In this document: piece by piece, positions 38,982-40,299 of the stretch | Layout: each line of letters begins with the position of its first letter | Position numbering within the stretch: position 1 is the first letter of the stretch | Source of the DNA: a virus | Virus record (IMG/VR): IMGVR_UViG_3300009168_000073 | Coordinates: 1 to 40,299 of that record | Length of the DNA: 40,299 bases | Direction: 5' to 3' (one strand) | Position numbers and translations under genes: made by a program | Notes under the pieces: model-generated | The model's database searches: none | What the model saw: the letters and a program-made list of their open reading frames with translations, nothing else | What the model was told of the DNA's origin: nothing

Positions 38982-39121
38982 TAGTCGTCTCCATCAATGG
39001 GTTCATCAGCCCAGTAGCTAGGGTCCGTGAGAACGATGCAGGCGGTGCATAGCTCAATGCCCCTCGCATCTTTCAGCCAGTACCGGGGTTGTCCCGATCC
39101 GCATGTGCATGGGAGTGCCAT
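38981..39121 (-). CDS. Small zinc-finger protein
   Basis: A 46-residue frame with GAGGAAG seven bases before the ATG, coupled at both ends by TAATG. It reads MALPCTCGSGQPRYWLKDAR, then ELCTACIVLTDPSYWADEP, with cysteines 5, 7, 25 and 28 forming a plausible zinc site, and an acidic end (DGDD). Function unknown. Confidence 0.75.
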   Translation of the reverse strand: MALPCTCGSGQPRYWLKDARGIELCTACIVLTDPSYWADEPIDGDD

Positions 39122-39363
39122 TAAAGTACTTCCTCAATATGTATGGCGCGGCATCCGTTGTCGAGCAACAGGGAATGAATGGCGTCCTTTGGCGTCTTGT
39201 GCGTCTTGCCACAGCCGAAGCCCGTAGCAATGGCATAGTAGCCGTGTTCCTTATCGCCTCCTACGCGGTAGGACTGCGACCATTCGCCTGCTTCTACAAG
39301 CAAGAACGGTTGCTTAGTCAGTTGCCATTTGGGGACGGGGTGACTTGCCGATACGATAAGCAC
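39121..39363 (-). CDS. Hypothetical early protein
   Basis: GTG 39363 in GAGGAGTTGCTTTAAAGTG is chosen over an ATG eight codons upstream that would overlap the previous gene and lacks a binding site. The 80-residue product (MLIVSASHPVPKWQLTKQPF; GGDKEHGYYAIATGFGCGKT; HSLLLDNGCRAIHIEEVL) ends I-E-E-V-L, loosely similar to the D-V-L tails. The GFGCGKT phrase is too short to be a Walker A ATPase. No family recognised. Confidence 0.7.
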   Translation of the reverse strand: MLIVSASHPVPKWQLTKQPFLLVEAGEWSQSYRVGGDKEHGYYAIATGFGCGKTHKTPKDAIHSLLLDNGCRAIHIEEVL

Positions 39364-39364
39364 T

Positions 39365-39658
39365 TTAAAGCAACTCCTCTTTTTCATGGATCGCCAGCGT
39401 CTCGCGCTCTATCTCGCGGTGAAGCTCATACAGGACGTTGTAGCGGTTATCATACAAGGCTTTGTCACGCCTGTACTGGTTATCGTTGGGGTATCCCTGA
39501 TAGTTCCGCCCATGCGGGCAAGTATCAATCAGCGCCCTAAGCGCGTCACTGATAGCGTTAAGCGCCTTAGTGCGCTGCTCTACCAGCGTCTCACGCCTGT
39601 CGCCGTTCATGTTGATTAGGGGCCGCATCTGCCCACGAGTAACTTTATAATTGCCCAT
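39365..39658 (-). CDS. Hypothetical early protein, helical
   Basis: ATG 39658 is preceded by GGAAGGTCACACA; the longer frame to 39778 is unlikely. The 97-residue protein is mostly helical and charged (RRETLVEQRTKALNAISDAL; YELHREIERETLAIHEKEEL), possibly a coiled coil. The stop is the TAA of GCTTTAAAGTG. No family recognised. Confidence 0.75.
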   Translation of the reverse strand: MGNYKVTRGQMRPLINMNGDRRETLVEQRTKALNAISDALRALIDTCPHGRNYQGYPNDNQYRRDKALYDNRYNVLYELHREIERETLAIHEKEELL

Positions 39659-39677
39659 TGTGTGACCTTCCATTGGT

Positions 39678-39710
39678 GGGGCTTCCAAAGTGACATACTC
39701 CGAAAGCCCC
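39678..39710. promoter_or_regulatory. Leader hairpin next to a -35-like box
   Basis: GGGGCTT (39678-39684) and AAGCCCC (39704-39710) form a 7-bp stem with a 19-base loop in the 85-bp gap between the first two leftward genes. A TTGACG box (39710-39715, reverse strand, flanked by CGGTA) abuts it, but no -10 at a proper distance is seen. Role uncertain: leader structure or attenuator. Confidence 0.4.
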
Positions 39711-39743
39711 GTCAATACCGTAGTAACCGCAGGTACAGATACT

Positions 39744-40043
39744 TTAATGACTCTGCCAGCGTGTCTGTTCCTCCACAAACATAAGCCTCCGGACCTTATG
39801 GTTCACTCCATAGGGGTTCGCCCCTACTGGCGGGTGCTGTGCCTCAATGCAGGCGGTTGCGTACTCAGCCGCCTCACTAGGGGTCGCCCATTCGTATACC
39901 ATGCCGTCGCTTAGGTCCTCTACCAGATAAGGGCGCGACAACTGCGATACCAAATAATCGCCAAGCGCCACGGCATCCACGGGGTTTTCAGATATGCGGT
40001 AGGCTTCAATTAGCCCTAATAGTCTTTCAGTTGGGGTACTCAT
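39744..40043 (-). CDS. Hypothetical protein, first leftward gene
   Basis: ATG 40043 has GGAG eight bases upstream; the frame to 40106 has no better start. The 99-residue product begins MSTPTERLLGLIEAYRISEN and contains VALGDYLVSQLSRPYLVEDL, then EWATPSEAAEYATACIEAQH, mostly helical. As the first gene out of the control region it is probably among the earliest expressed. No family recognised. Confidence 0.75.
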   Translation of the reverse strand: MSTPTERLLGLIEAYRISENPVDAVALGDYLVSQLSRPYLVEDLSDGMVYEWATPSEAAEYATACIEAQHPPVGANPYGVNHKVRRLMFVEEQTRWQSH

Positions 40044-40077
40044 TCCATTCACTCCATTGCCACCATTTAGCGCCCTT

Positions 40078-40106
40078 GGCCTAGCATGGATTGCGGGTAC
40101 CGTCAA
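40078..40106 (-). promoter_or_regulatory. Weak candidate promoter for the leftward arm
   Basis: On the reverse strand TTGACG (40101-40106) lies 58 bases before the first leftward start codon, in the context TATTGACG that also appears at 39710. The -10 region at 17 bases is TAGGCC, a poor match. It may need an activator or be a different promoter class. Confidence 0.3.
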
Positions 40107-40156
40107 TAGGTATTTTCCTGTCTGTCCTGTAGCTTTAAAGCTGGCGCGCTATACTG

Positions 40157-40275
<119 letters not shown>

Positions 40276-40299
40276 CGCTACCGCTAGGTCCGGACCCAC

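Noticed and set aside
39290-39330. GFGCGKT in the gene at 39121-39363 as a possible Walker A motif
   Set aside because: The 80-residue protein is too small and lacks the rest of a P-loop fold and a Walker B motif.

Overview
The window looks like a complete, or nearly complete, 40.3 kb genome of a lytic tailed dsDNA bacteriophage. Podovirus (short-tail) morphology is inferred. Terminase, a P22-type portal, scaffold, coat, two P22 gp4/gp10-type tail-completion proteins, large ejection proteins and a fibre with an S74-type chaperone are present. I find no tape measure, tail tube, sheath, integrase, repressor or phage RNA polymerase. Purine-rich ribosome binding sites and several exact TTGACA -35 boxes suggest a bacterial host whose sigma70-type RNA polymerase transcribes the phage. 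A virion muramidase and the P22-like tail parts favour a Gram-negative host. I cannot name the host.

Layout. Positions 1-1425 and 40044-40299 carry no gene and form the divergent control region. It holds (CTGG)n tracts of 14 and 19 copies at the two ends, repeated TATACGGTATA palindromes, TATACTT repeats and ATAAT-type inverted repeats. Rightward genes (1426-22373) are the virion arm: small terminase, tiny membrane proteins, a HAD hydrolase, a LuxR-type HTH protein, large terminase, portal, scaffold, coat, tail-completion proteins, three ejection-type proteins, tail fibre and a glycine-rich fibre-tip protein. Leftward genes (40043-22357) are the early/replication arm. First come about 16 small, mostly unknown genes with several zinc ribbons (40043-35819). 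Next is a single-gene unit with its own promoter and terminator (35059-35733). Then comes a replication cassette: primase-helicase, Cas4/RecB-like nuclease (DUF2800), DUF2815-type ssDNA-binding protein, family A DNA polymerase, VRR-NUC nuclease, a second LuxR-type HTH protein and an SNF2-type helicase. The two arms converge and overlap by 17 bp at 22357-22373.

Genes are very tightly packed and translationally coupled (ATGA, TAATG and GTGA overlaps). I read several genes of 32-54 codons directly from the sequence, including cysteine-rich ribbons and one- or two-helix membrane proteins.

Two features stand out. First, the palindrome CTTTAAAG and its TTAAAG core recur throughout the genome, in all reading frames, in non-coding DNA and at gene junctions. 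There it supplies the stop codon of one gene and abuts the GTG start of the next. Second, five proteins (small terminase, SNF2 helicase, ssDNA-binding protein, DUF2800 nuclease, primase-helicase) all end in the C-terminal pentapeptide [LM]-x-D-V-L, encoded by different codons. This suggests a common docking tag on the replication and packaging machinery. No conventional endolysin gene is visible.
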